The position numbers were made by a program, and so were the translations under genes. Under the pieces are notes generated by a model that was given only the letters and a program-made list of their open reading frames with translations, ran no database searches and had not been told where the DNA came from. 64,000 bases of DNA from Ensifer sp. MPMI2T (GTDB lineage: Bacteria > Pseudomonadota > Alphaproteobacteria > Rhizobiales > Rhizobiaceae). The first letter of the stretch is position 1; every line of letters begins with the position of its first letter. Shown one piece after another: positions 1-8,437 of this stretch. The stretch covers positions 62,001-126,000 of the forward strand of contig NZ_SRXN01000008.1 of NCBI RefSeq assembly GCF_004827385.1, in the 5' to 3' direction.

Positions 1-2
1 GC

Positions 3-533
3 GATGAAGCGGTCGACGAGATCCGTCCGCATCGCAGCCGCGAGGCTGTCATCCGTTTTGCGGACGCGATCGCCAGGCACAACACGTCGCTCCACGCTGC
101 GTCTGAAACTGCGCACGGAGCCGACCAGCTTGATCTCGTGCTGTCGAGCGTCACTGCCATCGCCAAGCACGATCACCTCGTCATCGTGATCAGCGACTTC
201 GACGGCTATGGCCTCGACACGCGCGAGATGCTGATCAATCTGTCGATGCGCAATGACGTCATCGTCATTCTGATCTACGACCCGTTCCTGCTCGAATTGC
301 CACGCAAGGGCGACATCGTCGTCAGCGGCGGCGCGCTTCAGGCCGAGCTGCAGCTCGGGCGCGGAAACGTGCGCGAAGCAATCGACAGCTTCGCCCGCAA
401 GCGCGGCCGGGCGCTCCGCGCCTGGCAGCAGGAAATGGGCCTCCCGATGCTGCCGCTTTCGGCCGCCGAAGAGGTCGCGCCACAGCTCCGCCGTCTTCTG
501 GGCCAGCTCGGATGGCGGCAAAGGAGGCGATAG
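3..533 (+). CDS. DUF58 domain protein (C-terminal part)
   Basis: The reading frame is open from the window edge, so only the C-terminal 176 residues are present. DUF58 proteins normally follow a MoxR AAA+ ATPase and accompany VWA proteins in bat-type operons, which is what follows here. The segment VIVISDFDGY has the VWA-like strand with an acidic turn typical of the end of DUF58 proteins. The tail is Arg-rich (WRQRRR). It overlaps the next gene's earliest possible start. The family is thought to help assemble or fold envelope complexes; the exact role is unknown. The assignment is firm because of motif plus context, although the N-terminus is missing. Confidence 0.8.
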   Translation, partial: DEAVDEIRPHRSREAVIRFADAIARHNTSLHAASETAHGADQLDLVLSSVTAIAKHDHLVIVISDFDGYGLDTREMLINLSMRNDVIVILIYDPFLLELPRKGDIVVSGGALQAELQLGRGNVREAIDSFARKRGRALRAWQQEMGLPMLPLSAAEEVAPQLRRLLGQLGWRQRRR

Positions 534-535
534 CG

Positions 536-1066
536 ATGGAACCCGCCGTGCCCGCCACAACCGATCCTGCCCTTGCCGCAACGCTGCGGGATCTGGCGGA
601 TGTCGCGCTGCCGGCACCAGTCTCGATGCTGCCGCAGACATGGGCCTGGGCGGTGCTTGGCGCCATTGTTCTCCTGGCTGTCGCCGCGGCACTATGGCTG
701 TGGCTCCGCCGTCGCGCCACCAATCGCTATCGCCGAGAAGCGCTTTCCGAGCTCGCGGGGATCGAGCGGCATCTCGCTGACCCCGCGACACGCGGCACGG
801 CGCTTGCTCAGCTGCCGCCCCTTTTGAAACGTGTGGCGCTCGCCGCCTGGCCGCGCGAAACCGTCGCTGATCTGAACGGACCGCTCTGGGTCGGTTTTCT
901 CGCCGTGCGCTCGGGCGGAGCAGGCCTTTCGCTCGAATTCGCCCGGTTTCTCGAAGAGGCGGAATATCGTGGCGAGGAGGCGTTGCGGCTGACCGACGAA
1001 AAGAAGGCACGAGCCTACGCCGCGGCGGCCCAGCAATGGATCGAGGGCCACGATGTACGTGCTTGA
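536..1066 (+). CDS. DUF4381 domain membrane protein
   Basis: A 176-residue protein with one strong membrane segment (WAVLGAIVLLAVAAALWLWL, about residues 39-58) followed by a basic cytoplasmic helical domain. DUF4381 proteins sit between the DUF58 and VWA genes of Bat-like operons, as here. I chose the ATG at 536 because an AAAGGAGG lies nine bases upstream; an in-frame ATG at 512 would overlap the DUF58 stop and has no comparable site. Its 3' end overlaps the next gene by 14 bp, indicating translational coupling. The function is unknown beyond association with the MoxR/Bat system. Confidence 0.82.
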   Translation: MEPAVPATTDPALAATLRDLADVALPAPVSMLPQTWAWAVLGAIVLLAVAAALWLWLRRRATNRYRREALSELAGIERHLADPATRGTALAQLPPLLKRVALAAWPRETVADLNGPLWVGFLAVRSGGAGLSLEFARFLEEAEYRGEEALRLTDEKKARAYAAAAQQWIEGHDVRA

Positions 1067-2057
1067 CCAGCCCTGGCTGCTCTTTCTCCTGCCGCTGCCG
1101 TTCCTCGTCTGGTGGCTTCTTCCGCCCTATCGCGAGCACACGCCCGCCGTTCGCATCCCCTTCTTCAAGGATATTACAGACGCGGCGGGCGTCGGCGCGA
1201 CGGAAGGTTCCGTGGTGCCGCGATCCAATCTCGGGCAGAAGCTGATCGCTCCCGCCTGCTGGGGATTGATCGTGCTGGCGCTGGCACGCCCGCAATTCAT
1301 CGAGCCGCCGATCGAGAAGACCGAATCACAGCGCGATCTGATGCTTGCCATCGACCTTTCCCAGTCGATGGACACGCGCGATTTCCGCGATCCCGACGGA
1401 AACCTTGAGGCCCGCGTCGATGCGGTTCACAAGGTCGTCGCCGACTTCATCGGCCGCAGGCCGAGCGATCGCCTCGGCCTCATTGCGTTCGGCGACGCGC
1501 CCTACCCGCTCGTGCCCTTCACGCTCGATCATCGGACCGTGGGGGCGATCCTCGCCGATAGCCTGCCCGGCATGGCCGGGGCTCGCACTGCGCTAGGCGA
1601 CGCCATCGGCCTCGCCATCAAGATGTTCGACCAGAGCCAAGCGCCCGAAAAGGTCCTCATCCTCTTGACCGACGGCAACGATACTGCCAGCAAGATGCCG
1701 CCGGACAAGGCGGCCGACATCGCCGGCGAACGCCACATCACCATCCATGCGGTCGGGATCGGCGATCCCCATGCGGAGGGAGAACAGAAGCTCGACACCT
1801 CCGTGCTCCAGCAGATCGCAACGAAGACCGGCGGCCACTATTTCTTCGGACAGGACCAGGTCGGGCTCGAAACCATCTACGGGCTGCTCGACCAGCTGAC
1901 GCCGGCAAACCATAAGACGCTTTCCTGGCGGCCGCGCATCGAGCTGTTCCACTATCCGCTGGGTGCATCGCTCATCATCGTCGTCGCCTATCACGCCATC
2001 ATGTGGCTGCTCTCCACACGAGGCGCCCGGCGCCAGGCAAGCGAGGCCGGCAGATGA
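1053..2057 (+). CDS. VWA domain membrane protein, BatA-like
   Basis: A 334-residue protein with two N-terminal membrane segments (about residues 8-24 and 70-85), a von Willebrand A domain, and a C-terminal membrane helix (LGASLIIVVAYHAIMWLL). The metal-ion-dependent adhesion site is intact: DLSQS near residue 100 fits DxSxS, and LLTDGNDT supplies a later metal ligand. BatA-type proteins expose the VWA domain to the periplasm and are thought to act with a MoxR chaperone. The gene overlaps DUF4381 upstream and shares an ATGA overlap with the following VWA gene. Confidence 0.88.
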   Translation: MYVLDQPWLLFLLPLPFLVWWLLPPYREHTPAVRIPFFKDITDAAGVGATEGSVVPRSNLGQKLIAPACWGLIVLALARPQFIEPPIEKTESQRDLMLAIDLSQSMDTRDFRDPDGNLEARVDAVHKVVADFIGRRPSDRLGLIAFGDAPYPLVPFTLDHRTVGAILADSLPGMAGARTALGDAIGLAIKMFDQSQAPEKVLILLTDGNDTASKMPPDKAADIAGERHITIHAVGIGDPHAEGEQKLDTSVLQQIATKTGGHYFFGQDQVGLETIYGLLDQLTPANHKTLSWRPRIELFHYPLGASLIIVVAYHAIMWLLSTRGARRQASEAGR

Positions 2058-3628
2058 TCGCGGACTTCCACTTCCTCAGACCCTGGTGGCTGTTCGCCCT
2101 GCTTGCGGCGCCGCTCCTTGTCCGGCTGATCGGCCGCCGCACCGATATCCGCTCGCGCTGGGAAGGCATGATTGCGCCGCATCTGCTGAACCACTTGTTG
2201 ATTGACCGCGGCGGTTCGCATCGCTTTCGTCCCGTGCATCTGACCGCGGCGCTCATCGCCGTTGCTGCAGTTGCAGCGGCCGGCCCGACCTGGGAGCGCG
2301 AATACCCGCCTTTCGTCGAGGATATGGCGCCGCTCGCGATCGCCATCGATCTCACCGCGACGATGAACGCGACGGACGTGTCCCCGACGCGGCTCGAACG
2401 GGCCAAGCTGAAGGTGCAGGACATTCTCGACCTTCGAAAGGGCGCACGCACGGCGCTCTTCGCCTATGCCGGTTCGGCTCACATGGTGCTGCCTTTGACC
2501 GACGACGCCGCACTTGCCAGAACCTATCTCGCTGCACTTTCTCCGGGCATCATGCCGGTAGAGGGCAAGGACACGGCGAAGGCTCTCGAATCCGTCGAAG
2601 CGGGTCTCGCCAACGAGACCGTCCCGGGAACGATCCTCTTTTTGACCGACGGCGTCGAACGCAAGGCGTTTAAAGCTTTCGAGCAATACAAGGGCCGCAA
2701 CGATCTCATGGTGCTCGGGATCGGCACCGTGGAGGGCGGGCCGGTCAAGACTGCTGACGGCGGCTACCTGACCGATGCGTCGGGCGCGCGCGTCCACGCG
2801 CGCCTCGATATCGACGCGCTCAAGGCGCTGCAGGGCAGCTCCAAGGTTCAGATCGCGACGGTGACGCTCGACGACAGCGATGTCCGCTGGATCGTCCGGC
2901 GCATCCAATCTGCCTTCTCTGCGAAAGTAGCGGAAGGACAGACCCGCTGGCGTGATGCCGGCTGGTGGCTGACGATCCCGATCGCCCTTTTTGCTGCGCT
3001 CTGGTTCCGACGCGGCTGGATGGTGCGCTGGGCCGGCTTCCTGCTGGTTGCTGGTTTGACGCTTTCCGGCGGCAGGGCCGAGGCTGCCGAGAGCCGCTTC
3101 AGCGCCCTGTGGTTCACGCCGGACCAACAGGGCCGCCGTGCTTTCGAACGGAGCGAATTTCAGGACGCTGCCGCGCATTTCGCCGATCCCGCCTGGCGCG
3201 GCGTCGCGCTTTACCGCGCCGGGCGCTTCCAGGATGCGATCGACGCCTTTGCGCAGGAGGACACGGCCGAAAGCTACTACAACCAGGGCAATGCGCTGAT
3301 GCATCTCGACAAGCCGAAGAAGGCGATCGCCGCCTATCAGCAGGCCTTGAAGCTGCGTCCCGGTTGGGCCGAAGCGAAGGCCAATCTGGCGCTCGCCGAA
3401 AAACGGAACAGACAAAAGGAGAAGCAAGAAGAGGAGGAGGAGCAAGAACAGGGATCGGACCTTCCGCCCGATCAAATCCAGATCGACGAGAAGGGCGAGA
3501 AAGGCAAGCAGGGCCTCGTCCAGGCGGGTGAGCAGACGGCCGACATGTGGATGCGCAACATCCAGGTGTCGCCGGCCGACCTTCTTGCCCGAAAATTCGC
3601 CATCGAGGCGAAGGAGGGCGAGCGGTGA
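2054..3628 (+). CDS. VWA plus TPR protein, BatB/BatC-like fusion
   Basis: Translation most likely starts at the ATG at 2054, which overlaps the previous stop (ATGA); the open frame extends 17 codons further without a better start. The 524-residue product has N-terminal membrane helices (FHFLRPWWLFALLAAPLL), a VWA domain, further helices near the middle, and a TPR unit (YYNQGNALMHLDKPKKAIAA and following). It ends in a very acidic, Glu/Gln-rich stretch. The MIDAS is altered to DLTAT. It therefore joins what are often separate BatB and BatC proteins. The stop overlaps the GTG start of the next gene. Confidence 0.87.
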   Translation: MIADFHFLRPWWLFALLAAPLLVRLIGRRTDIRSRWEGMIAPHLLNHLLIDRGGSHRFRPVHLTAALIAVAAVAAAGPTWEREYPPFVEDMAPLAIAIDLTATMNATDVSPTRLERAKLKVQDILDLRKGARTALFAYAGSAHMVLPLTDDAALARTYLAALSPGIMPVEGKDTAKALESVEAGLANETVPGTILFLTDGVERKAFKAFEQYKGRNDLMVLGIGTVEGGPVKTADGGYLTDASGARVHARLDIDALKALQGSSKVQIATVTLDDSDVRWIVRRIQSAFSAKVAEGQTRWRDAGWWLTIPIALFAALWFRRGWMVRWAGFLLVAGLTLSGGRAEAAESRFSALWFTPDQQGRRAFERSEFQDAAAHFADPAWRGVALYRAGRFQDAIDAFAQEDTAESYYNQGNALMHLDKPKKAIAAYQQALKLRPGWAEAKANLALAEKRNRQKEKQEEEEEQEQGSDLPPDQIQIDEKGEKGKQGLVQAGEQTADMWMRNIQVSPADLLARKFAIEAKEGER

Positions 3629-4992
3629 TCCGGTCCCTGGCGGGTATGTTCGCTTTGACGCTCGCCCTGCTCGCCTGCTGGCTTCTGCCCGCGGGTGCCG
3701 CCTCGGCCGCCGATCCGTTCGCCCGCGCGACGCTCGCGACGAAGGGTACGCTCTATACAGGCCAGGAAGTCCAAATCGACGTCGATGTCTTCGTTCCCAA
3801 CTACTTCATGGCCCCGCCGCAATTTCCGCTGTTCGATCTTTCCCGCGCCGTGGTGACGATCCCTGATGGAAGCGGCATGAACCTCAACGAAACCGTGAAC
3901 GGCGAAAGCTTTTCCGGCATCCGCAAGAGCTACGTCGTGACGCCTCAGACCGCCGGCGACTATGTCTTGCCGCCGGCCGAAATTCCCTTCGGTTATGCCG
4001 CTGTGCCGGGCCAGATCACCCAAGGCAAGGTTACGCTCCCGCCGCTCAAGTTTACGGTCGAGGCCGCGCCCGGCGGCGCCGACGGCAAAACCGGCGTCAC
4101 CGCCGTGAAAATCACCGTCGACCAGGCGCTCGACCGCGATGCGAGCGGTCTCCATGCCGGCGATGCACTGGTGAGAACGATCACCGTCCGAGCCGAGGGG
4201 CTCGATGCCATGATGATTCCGGAACCGGACTTCGGGTCGCCAGCGGGCGCTCGGGTTTATGTCCACGACCCGGCGCTTTCGGAGGAACGGACGCCCCGCG
4301 GAGAGCCCGTGGCCGGGATTCGTAAGGACACGGCAACCTATGTCTTCGCGCAAGCCGGATACTATCGGCTCTCGGCGATCCACGTCGAATGGTTCGATCC
4401 TCAAACCGGAAACATTGAACTGGCGGAAGCGCCGATGGTCGCAGTCACTGTCGCCGCCGCGCCGACAGTTGATACCGGGCTTGGCCCGCCGGCACCGGAG
4501 CCGGAGAAGCCCCCATTCGATTGGCGGCTGTGGGCCGGCGTCGGCGCCGCGACGGTTGTTGCCGCCGCACTCATCTGGCTCGCTGCCGGCCTCTTGAGCC
4601 GCGCGGAGTCCTGGGGCGAGGCCTGGCATCACCGTCGGATCAACTCGGAACGGGAATGTTTCCGGCGCATCGAACAGGCGTGCCGGGACCACGACCTGAC
4701 AAGCCTAAATCGGGCCCTTGACGCCTGGTCGCGAAAGACCGGCAACGTGCCGCTTTCGCGCTGGCTCGACCGCTTCGCGGATGCGGCGACACAGCGCCTC
4801 TTCGCCGAGCACCAAAGGGCACTCTACGGCAAGCCGCCCGGCGGACGGACAAGGACCGATTTCGGGGCGCTGCGACGCGGGCTTAGGACCGCCCGCCGGA
4901 GCTGGCTGCGCTCCCGTCCGAGCGCGACCGCGGGACCCGCCGCGCTGCCTCCGCTCAACCCGGATTTCGCCCGACCCGAGCCCACGTCATGA
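3625..4992 (+). CDS. BatD-like (oxygen tolerance family) protein
   Basis: The start is taken as GTG at 3625 (GTGA overlap with the upstream stop), because it places a classical signal peptide at the N-terminus (MFALTLALLACWLLPAGAAS, cleavage near residue 29). The remaining 420 residues form a periplasmic beta-rich region and then a membrane helix at about residues 298-325, followed by a basic cytosolic tail. This is the BatD architecture: a large periplasmic domain, one C-terminal helix and a short cytosolic domain. It is the last gene of the operon; about 130 bp separate it from the sugar operon. Confidence 0.82.
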   Translation: MIRSLAGMFALTLALLACWLLPAGAASAADPFARATLATKGTLYTGQEVQIDVDVFVPNYFMAPPQFPLFDLSRAVVTIPDGSGMNLNETVNGESFSGIRKSYVVTPQTAGDYVLPPAEIPFGYAAVPGQITQGKVTLPPLKFTVEAAPGGADGKTGVTAVKITVDQALDRDASGLHAGDALVRTITVRAEGLDAMMIPEPDFGSPAGARVYVHDPALSEERTPRGEPVAGIRKDTATYVFAQAGYYRLSAIHVEWFDPQTGNIELAEAPMVAVTVAAAPTVDTGLGPPAPEPEKPPFDWRLWAGVGAATVVAAALIWLAAGLLSRAESWGEAWHHRRINSERECFRRIEQACRDHDLTSLNRALDAWSRKTGNVPLSRWLDRFADAATQRLFAEHQRALYGKPPGGRTRTDFGALRRGLRTARRSWLRSRPSATAGPAALPPLNPDFARPEPTS

Positions 4993-5051
4993 CCATGTGG
5001 TGCACGCGGCCCCGTCGGCGCATGCCGCGGATCGTGTCGAAGCGGCTTTGA

Positions 5052-5080
5052 TTGACGTTACCGGGGCGCTTCCCTACGCT
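5052..5080 (+). promoter_or_regulatory. candidate sigma-70-type promoter
   Basis: TTGACG (5052-5057), a 17-bp spacer and TACGCT (5075-5080) lie 40 bp before the oxidoreductase start. This is a reasonable vegetative promoter match for the carbohydrate operon, but a match of this quality can occur by chance. Confidence 0.35.
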
Positions 5081-5120
5081 GAACGCGCGGTTCTGCTGCA
5101 CCTCTTCTCGGGAGGAGAAC

Positions 5121-6293
5121 ATGAAGGGGAACGCTATCGCTGTCATTGGTGCCGGCATGATCGGCGCCGCGCACGCTTTCGGCTACCGGACGAATCTGCC
5201 GCGCTTCGAGAGCCGCATCGCCGGTCTTCGCCTTGCGACGGCCTGCGACGGCAACGAGGCACTCGGTCACCGCCTCGCCGCGACCTGGGGCTTCGAAAAG
5301 ACGGAGACCGACCTCAAAGCGGTTCTCGCCGACCCTGAGATCGGCATCGTCAGTGTCTGCTTGCCGAACGCGCTCCATGCGGAGGTTACGCTGGCGGCGA
5401 TCGCCGCCGGAAAGCACGTCCTCTGCGAGAAGCCGCTCGCCCTCAATGCCGAGGAGGCGCTGCGCATCCATCGCGCCGCGAAGGCGTCGTCGGTCGTCTC
5501 CGCAACGGTGTTCAACTACCGGCGCATTCCGGCCATTGCGGCGATTCGCGACATCATTGCCGCGGGAGAGATCGGCGATCTCGTCAACCTTCTGGTCCAG
5601 TACGAAAGCGAATATGCCGCCGATCCCAACCTGCCGCATAGCTGGCGGTACGAGCGCAGCCGCGCCGGTGCCGGCGCGTTGCTCGATCTCGGAACCCATG
5701 CCATCGACATGGCCCGCTTTCTCTGCGGAGAAGTCTCCGAGGTCGCCGGCGCCATTGGCACGATTTCCGTCAAGGAGCGCTTCCTGCCGGCGGCCGCCGG
5801 CATCGGCCACGACAAGGTTGCGCTCAGCCCCGAAAAGAGGCCCGTCGACAACGACGATGTCATGTCCGCCCTGCTTCGCTTCGAAAATGGCTGCCAGGGC
5901 ATGTTTCTGGCGAGCCGGGTGGCGGTTGGCATGGGCAATACGCTCTCCTTCTCGATCACCGGGACGAAAGGTGCGCTGCGTTACAATTCCCGGCTGCCGG
6001 CCCATTACGAAATCGCGCGTTTTAACGGCAGCGGACAATCGCCCTTTACGCAGGTCGCGAACAACCCAGCCCTTCCCTATGCGGAGTTGCTTCCCGTTCC
6101 CCATGACGGCGTGGCGATCGGCTACGCGGAAGTCTTCGGATTCATGATCCACGAGTTTCTCGACGCGATCGCCGAGAGCCGTCCCGTGGAGAACGGATCG
6201 ACGCTCGACGGCCTGCGCGCCGCGCAGATCCTCGATGCGATCCAGTTGGCCGCGGATACCGGGGCGCCGGCGAGGGTTTCGCACGCCGATTGA
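5121..6293 (+). CDS. Gfo/Idh/MocA family oxidoreductase
   Basis: A 390-residue NAD(P)-dependent sugar dehydrogenase-type protein. The Rossmann motif is at the N-terminus (AVIGAGMIGAAHA), the conserved EKPLALN follows near residue 105, and the C-terminal alpha/beta substrate domain contains GTHAIDMARFL. The ATG at 5121 has GGGAGGAG eight bases upstream. Family members oxidise or epimerise sugars or cyclitols. The neighbouring TIM-barrel isomerase and GH32/ABC importer suggest it processes a sugar released after uptake; the actual substrate cannot be read from the sequence. Confidence 0.9.
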   Translation: MKGNAIAVIGAGMIGAAHAFGYRTNLPRFESRIAGLRLATACDGNEALGHRLAATWGFEKTETDLKAVLADPEIGIVSVCLPNALHAEVTLAAIAAGKHVLCEKPLALNAEEALRIHRAAKASSVVSATVFNYRRIPAIAAIRDIIAAGEIGDLVNLLVQYESEYAADPNLPHSWRYERSRAGAGALLDLGTHAIDMARFLCGEVSEVAGAIGTISVKERFLPAAAGIGHDKVALSPEKRPVDNDDVMSALLRFENGCQGMFLASRVAVGMGNTLSFSITGTKGALRYNSRLPAHYEIARFNGSGQSPFTQVANNPALPYAELLPVPHDGVAIGYAEVFGFMIHEFLDAIAESRPVENGSTLDGLRAAQILDAIQLAADTGAPARVSHAD

Positions 6294-6321
6294 AGGCCAT
6301 CGCCTCGATCGGGAGGAACAG

Positions 6322-7266
6322 ATGAAAATCGGCCTGAACACCGACAGTTTCGCGGCGCTCTCGCTGGAAGCGTGCCTGGACCGCGCCGCCGGCCTCGGCT
6401 TCGCCTGCGTCGAATTCGGCCTCGGCGGCTGGTCGAGCGCCCCGCATGTCGACAAGGCCGAATTGCTTGCGAGCGGCACGGCCCGCGACCGGCTTCTCGG
6501 CATGCTGCGTGACCGCAATCTCGAAATCTCCGCGCTCAACTGTTCCGGAAACCCGCTGCATCCGGGCGAGAGCGGGGCGAAAGACATAAAGCTCGCCTAT
6601 GACACGCTGGAACTCGCGACGCTGCTCGGCGTTCGACGCGTCGTCATGATGTCCGGCCTGCCTGCCGGCGGCCCGGGCGACGCCTGCCCCAACTGGATCA
6701 CCTCCTCCTGGCCTCCGGAAGCGATGGCGATGCTCGAATGGCAATGGTCCGAGCGCATTATCCCCTTCTGGAAAGATTACGCGGCGGCCGCGGAGAAAAA
6801 GGGGCTCCGCCTCTGCGTCGAGCAGCATGGCCGGCAGGCGGTCTACAATGTCGAGAGCTTCTTTCGGTTGCGCGACGCCATTGGCCCGACCGTCGGCGTC
6901 AATTTCGATCCGAGCCACCTGATCTGGATGGGCGGCGATCCGGTTTCGGCGATCCGCGCGCTCGGCGACGGCATCTACCATGTCCACGGCAAGGATACGC
7001 GCATCGAACCACAGGCCCGCATCGACGGTCTGCTCGACCCGAAGCACGTGGTGCCGGTCCGCGGACGATCGTGGAACTTCGTCTCGCTCGGCCACGGCAC
7101 GCCAGTCCGGGGCTGGCTGGAGATTCTCATGGCCCTCAGGGAGGTTGGCTATGACGATGTGATCAGCATCGAGAACGAGGACTATGCCCTCGATGCCGAC
7201 AGGGCCGTCGCCATCTCCGCGACGACGCTGCGCTTCTGCATCGAGCAGCTTGCCAGCGAAACCTGA
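6322..7266 (+). CDS. sugar phosphate isomerase/epimerase (AP_endonuc_2 TIM barrel)
   Basis: A 314-residue TIM-barrel protein of the xylose-isomerase-like family, with the typical opening MKIGLNTDSFAALSLEACLD and metal-binding residues along the barrel (EQHG, NFDPSHLIW, HVHGKD, SIENED). Family members isomerise or epimerise free sugars or inosose-type compounds. The start at 6322 is supported by GGGAGGAA upstream. It lies 28 bp after the Gfo/Idh/MocA gene. This pairing is common in catabolic operons, where dehydrogenase and isomerase act on the same 3-keto or keto-sugar intermediate. Confidence 0.88.
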   Translation: MKIGLNTDSFAALSLEACLDRAAGLGFACVEFGLGGWSSAPHVDKAELLASGTARDRLLGMLRDRNLEISALNCSGNPLHPGESGAKDIKLAYDTLELATLLGVRRVVMMSGLPAGGPGDACPNWITSSWPPEAMAMLEWQWSERIIPFWKDYAAAAEKKGLRLCVEQHGRQAVYNVESFFRLRDAIGPTVGVNFDPSHLIWMGGDPVSAIRALGDGIYHVHGKDTRIEPQARIDGLLDPKHVVPVRGRSWNFVSLGHGTPVRGWLEILMALREVGYDDVISIENEDYALDADRAVAISATTLRFCIEQLASET

Positions 7267-7330
7267 ACGGTCCCGCGCTTCAATTTCCCCAGAAGCGAGG
7301 TCTCTCATTGACTCCGGCTGGACGCCGGTG

Positions 7331-7356
7331 GTAAACAGTGAGTAATCGTTAACCCA
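7331..7356 (+). promoter_or_regulatory. imperfect inverted repeat before lacI-type gene
   Basis: GGTAAAC near 7330 is mirrored imperfectly by GTTAACC ending near 7354, just before the regulator's ribosome site. It could be an autoregulatory operator, but the arms are not perfect. Confidence 0.3.
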
Positions 7357-7367
7357 AGGAAATTTCC

Positions 7368-8372
7368 GTGACGATCTCGTTGACCGACATTGCCGAGCGT
7401 GCGGGCGTTTCCGTCAAGACGGTTTCCGGCGCGCTCCACGGCGGCTCGGCGCGGATGGCGGACGAGACGCGCCAGCGCATCAAGGAGATTGCCGAGGAGT
7501 TGGGTTACGTCACCAACCTCGCCGCCCGCAGCATGCGGCAGGGCTGGATGCCGCTGATCGGCGTTGTCGCCGACGAACTGATCACCTCTCCCTTTGCGAC
7601 CGAAATCATCCGCGGCCTTGATGGTGCGGCTCGCGCCTCGGACATGGCCGTTTTCGCGATGACGCTTGGCGGCGGACGCGACGTGGCGTCGGTCATCGAG
7701 GAGGTGCGCCGCTTCCGCCCGCGGGCGATCGCCTATGCGGCCATGTATCACAAGACCGTTTCGCTTCCCGCCGAACTCGCCGGCACCGTCGGCGTGATGA
7801 TCAATTGCCGCGAGGCGAACGACCGGGTGACGTCGCTGGTGCCCGACGAATTCGGTGCAGCGCACGAGATCACGAGCTATCTGATCGAGGCCGGGCGCCG
7901 GAATATCGCCTTCATCAATCTGCCGGGCCTGCTCGCCGGGGAATTGCGCGAGGCGGGCTTCCGCCAAGCGATAACCACAGCCGGGCTCGACGGCGACGGC
8001 GCCCGGGTGATGCCGGCGGTCCGCCGCGCGATCTACAGCGACAGGGCCCATAGTCTGGTCCTCTCGCACGTGACGGAGCTGATGGCCGGATCCGAGCCGC
8101 CCGATGCGATTCTATGCGGCAACGACCGCGTCGCGATGGAAGTCTACGCGGCGCTCCGCCGTGTCGGTGCGCAAATCCCGGACGACGTCGCGGTCGCAAG
8201 TTTCGACAACCAGGTGGATATCGCCTCGCGCCTCGATCCACCTCTGACCACGATGGCCCTGCCGCATCGTGCCATGGGCCGGCTCGCCGCAGACATCCTG
8301 CTTACCGCCGATGCCGTGCCGGGAGAGGTGCGGAAACTTCCGTTCCAGCTGGTGGAGCGGTCATCCGTTTGA
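7368..8372 (+). CDS. LacI family transcriptional regulator
   Basis: The start codon is GTG at 7368 with AAGGAA upstream. The 334-residue protein has the LacI helix-turn-helix at the N-terminus (LTDIAERAGVSVKTVSGALH), the hinge helix region, and a periplasmic-binding-protein-like effector domain (for example DAILCGNDRVAMEVYAAL and the closing segment). It sits inside the carbohydrate cluster, between the metabolic genes and the transporter genes, so it is very likely the local sugar-responsive repressor. The effector is probably a fructose-containing saccharide or a derivative, by inference from the GH32 gene downstream. Confidence 0.92.
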   Translation: MTISLTDIAERAGVSVKTVSGALHGGSARMADETRQRIKEIAEELGYVTNLAARSMRQGWMPLIGVVADELITSPFATEIIRGLDGAARASDMAVFAMTLGGGRDVASVIEEVRRFRPRAIAYAAMYHKTVSLPAELAGTVGVMINCREANDRVTSLVPDEFGAAHEITSYLIEAGRRNIAFINLPGLLAGELREAGFRQAITTAGLDGDGARVMPAVRRAIYSDRAHSLVLSHVTELMAGSEPPDAILCGNDRVAMEVYAALRRVGAQIPDDVAVASFDNQVDIASRLDPPLTTMALPHRAMGRLAADILLTADAVPGEVRKLPFQLVERSSV

Positions 8373-8416
8373 AAACAGAAGCATGAAAACCCGTTGAGGA
8401 GGAGTGACTATGATGG

Positions 8417-8428
8417 GTAAACGTTTAC
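8417..8428. promoter_or_regulatory. perfect 12-bp palindrome, possible LacI-type operator
   Basis: GTAAACGTTTAC is a perfect palindrome with a central CG, the form typical of LacI-family operators. It lies 45 bp after the regulator's stop, inside the expected 5' end of the binding-protein gene. It could equally be an accident of Lys-Arg-Leu codons. Confidence 0.4.
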
Positions 8429-8437
8429 TTTCGTTGC

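Noticed and set aside
1991..3475. 494-codon open frame on the minus strand
   Set aside because: Antisense to the VWA operon. The VWA frame has membrane segments, motifs and coupled starts; this one has none.
3472..4692. 406-codon minus-strand open frame
   Set aside because: Antisense to BatD-like gene, no motif, composition as expected for a GC-rich shadow frame.
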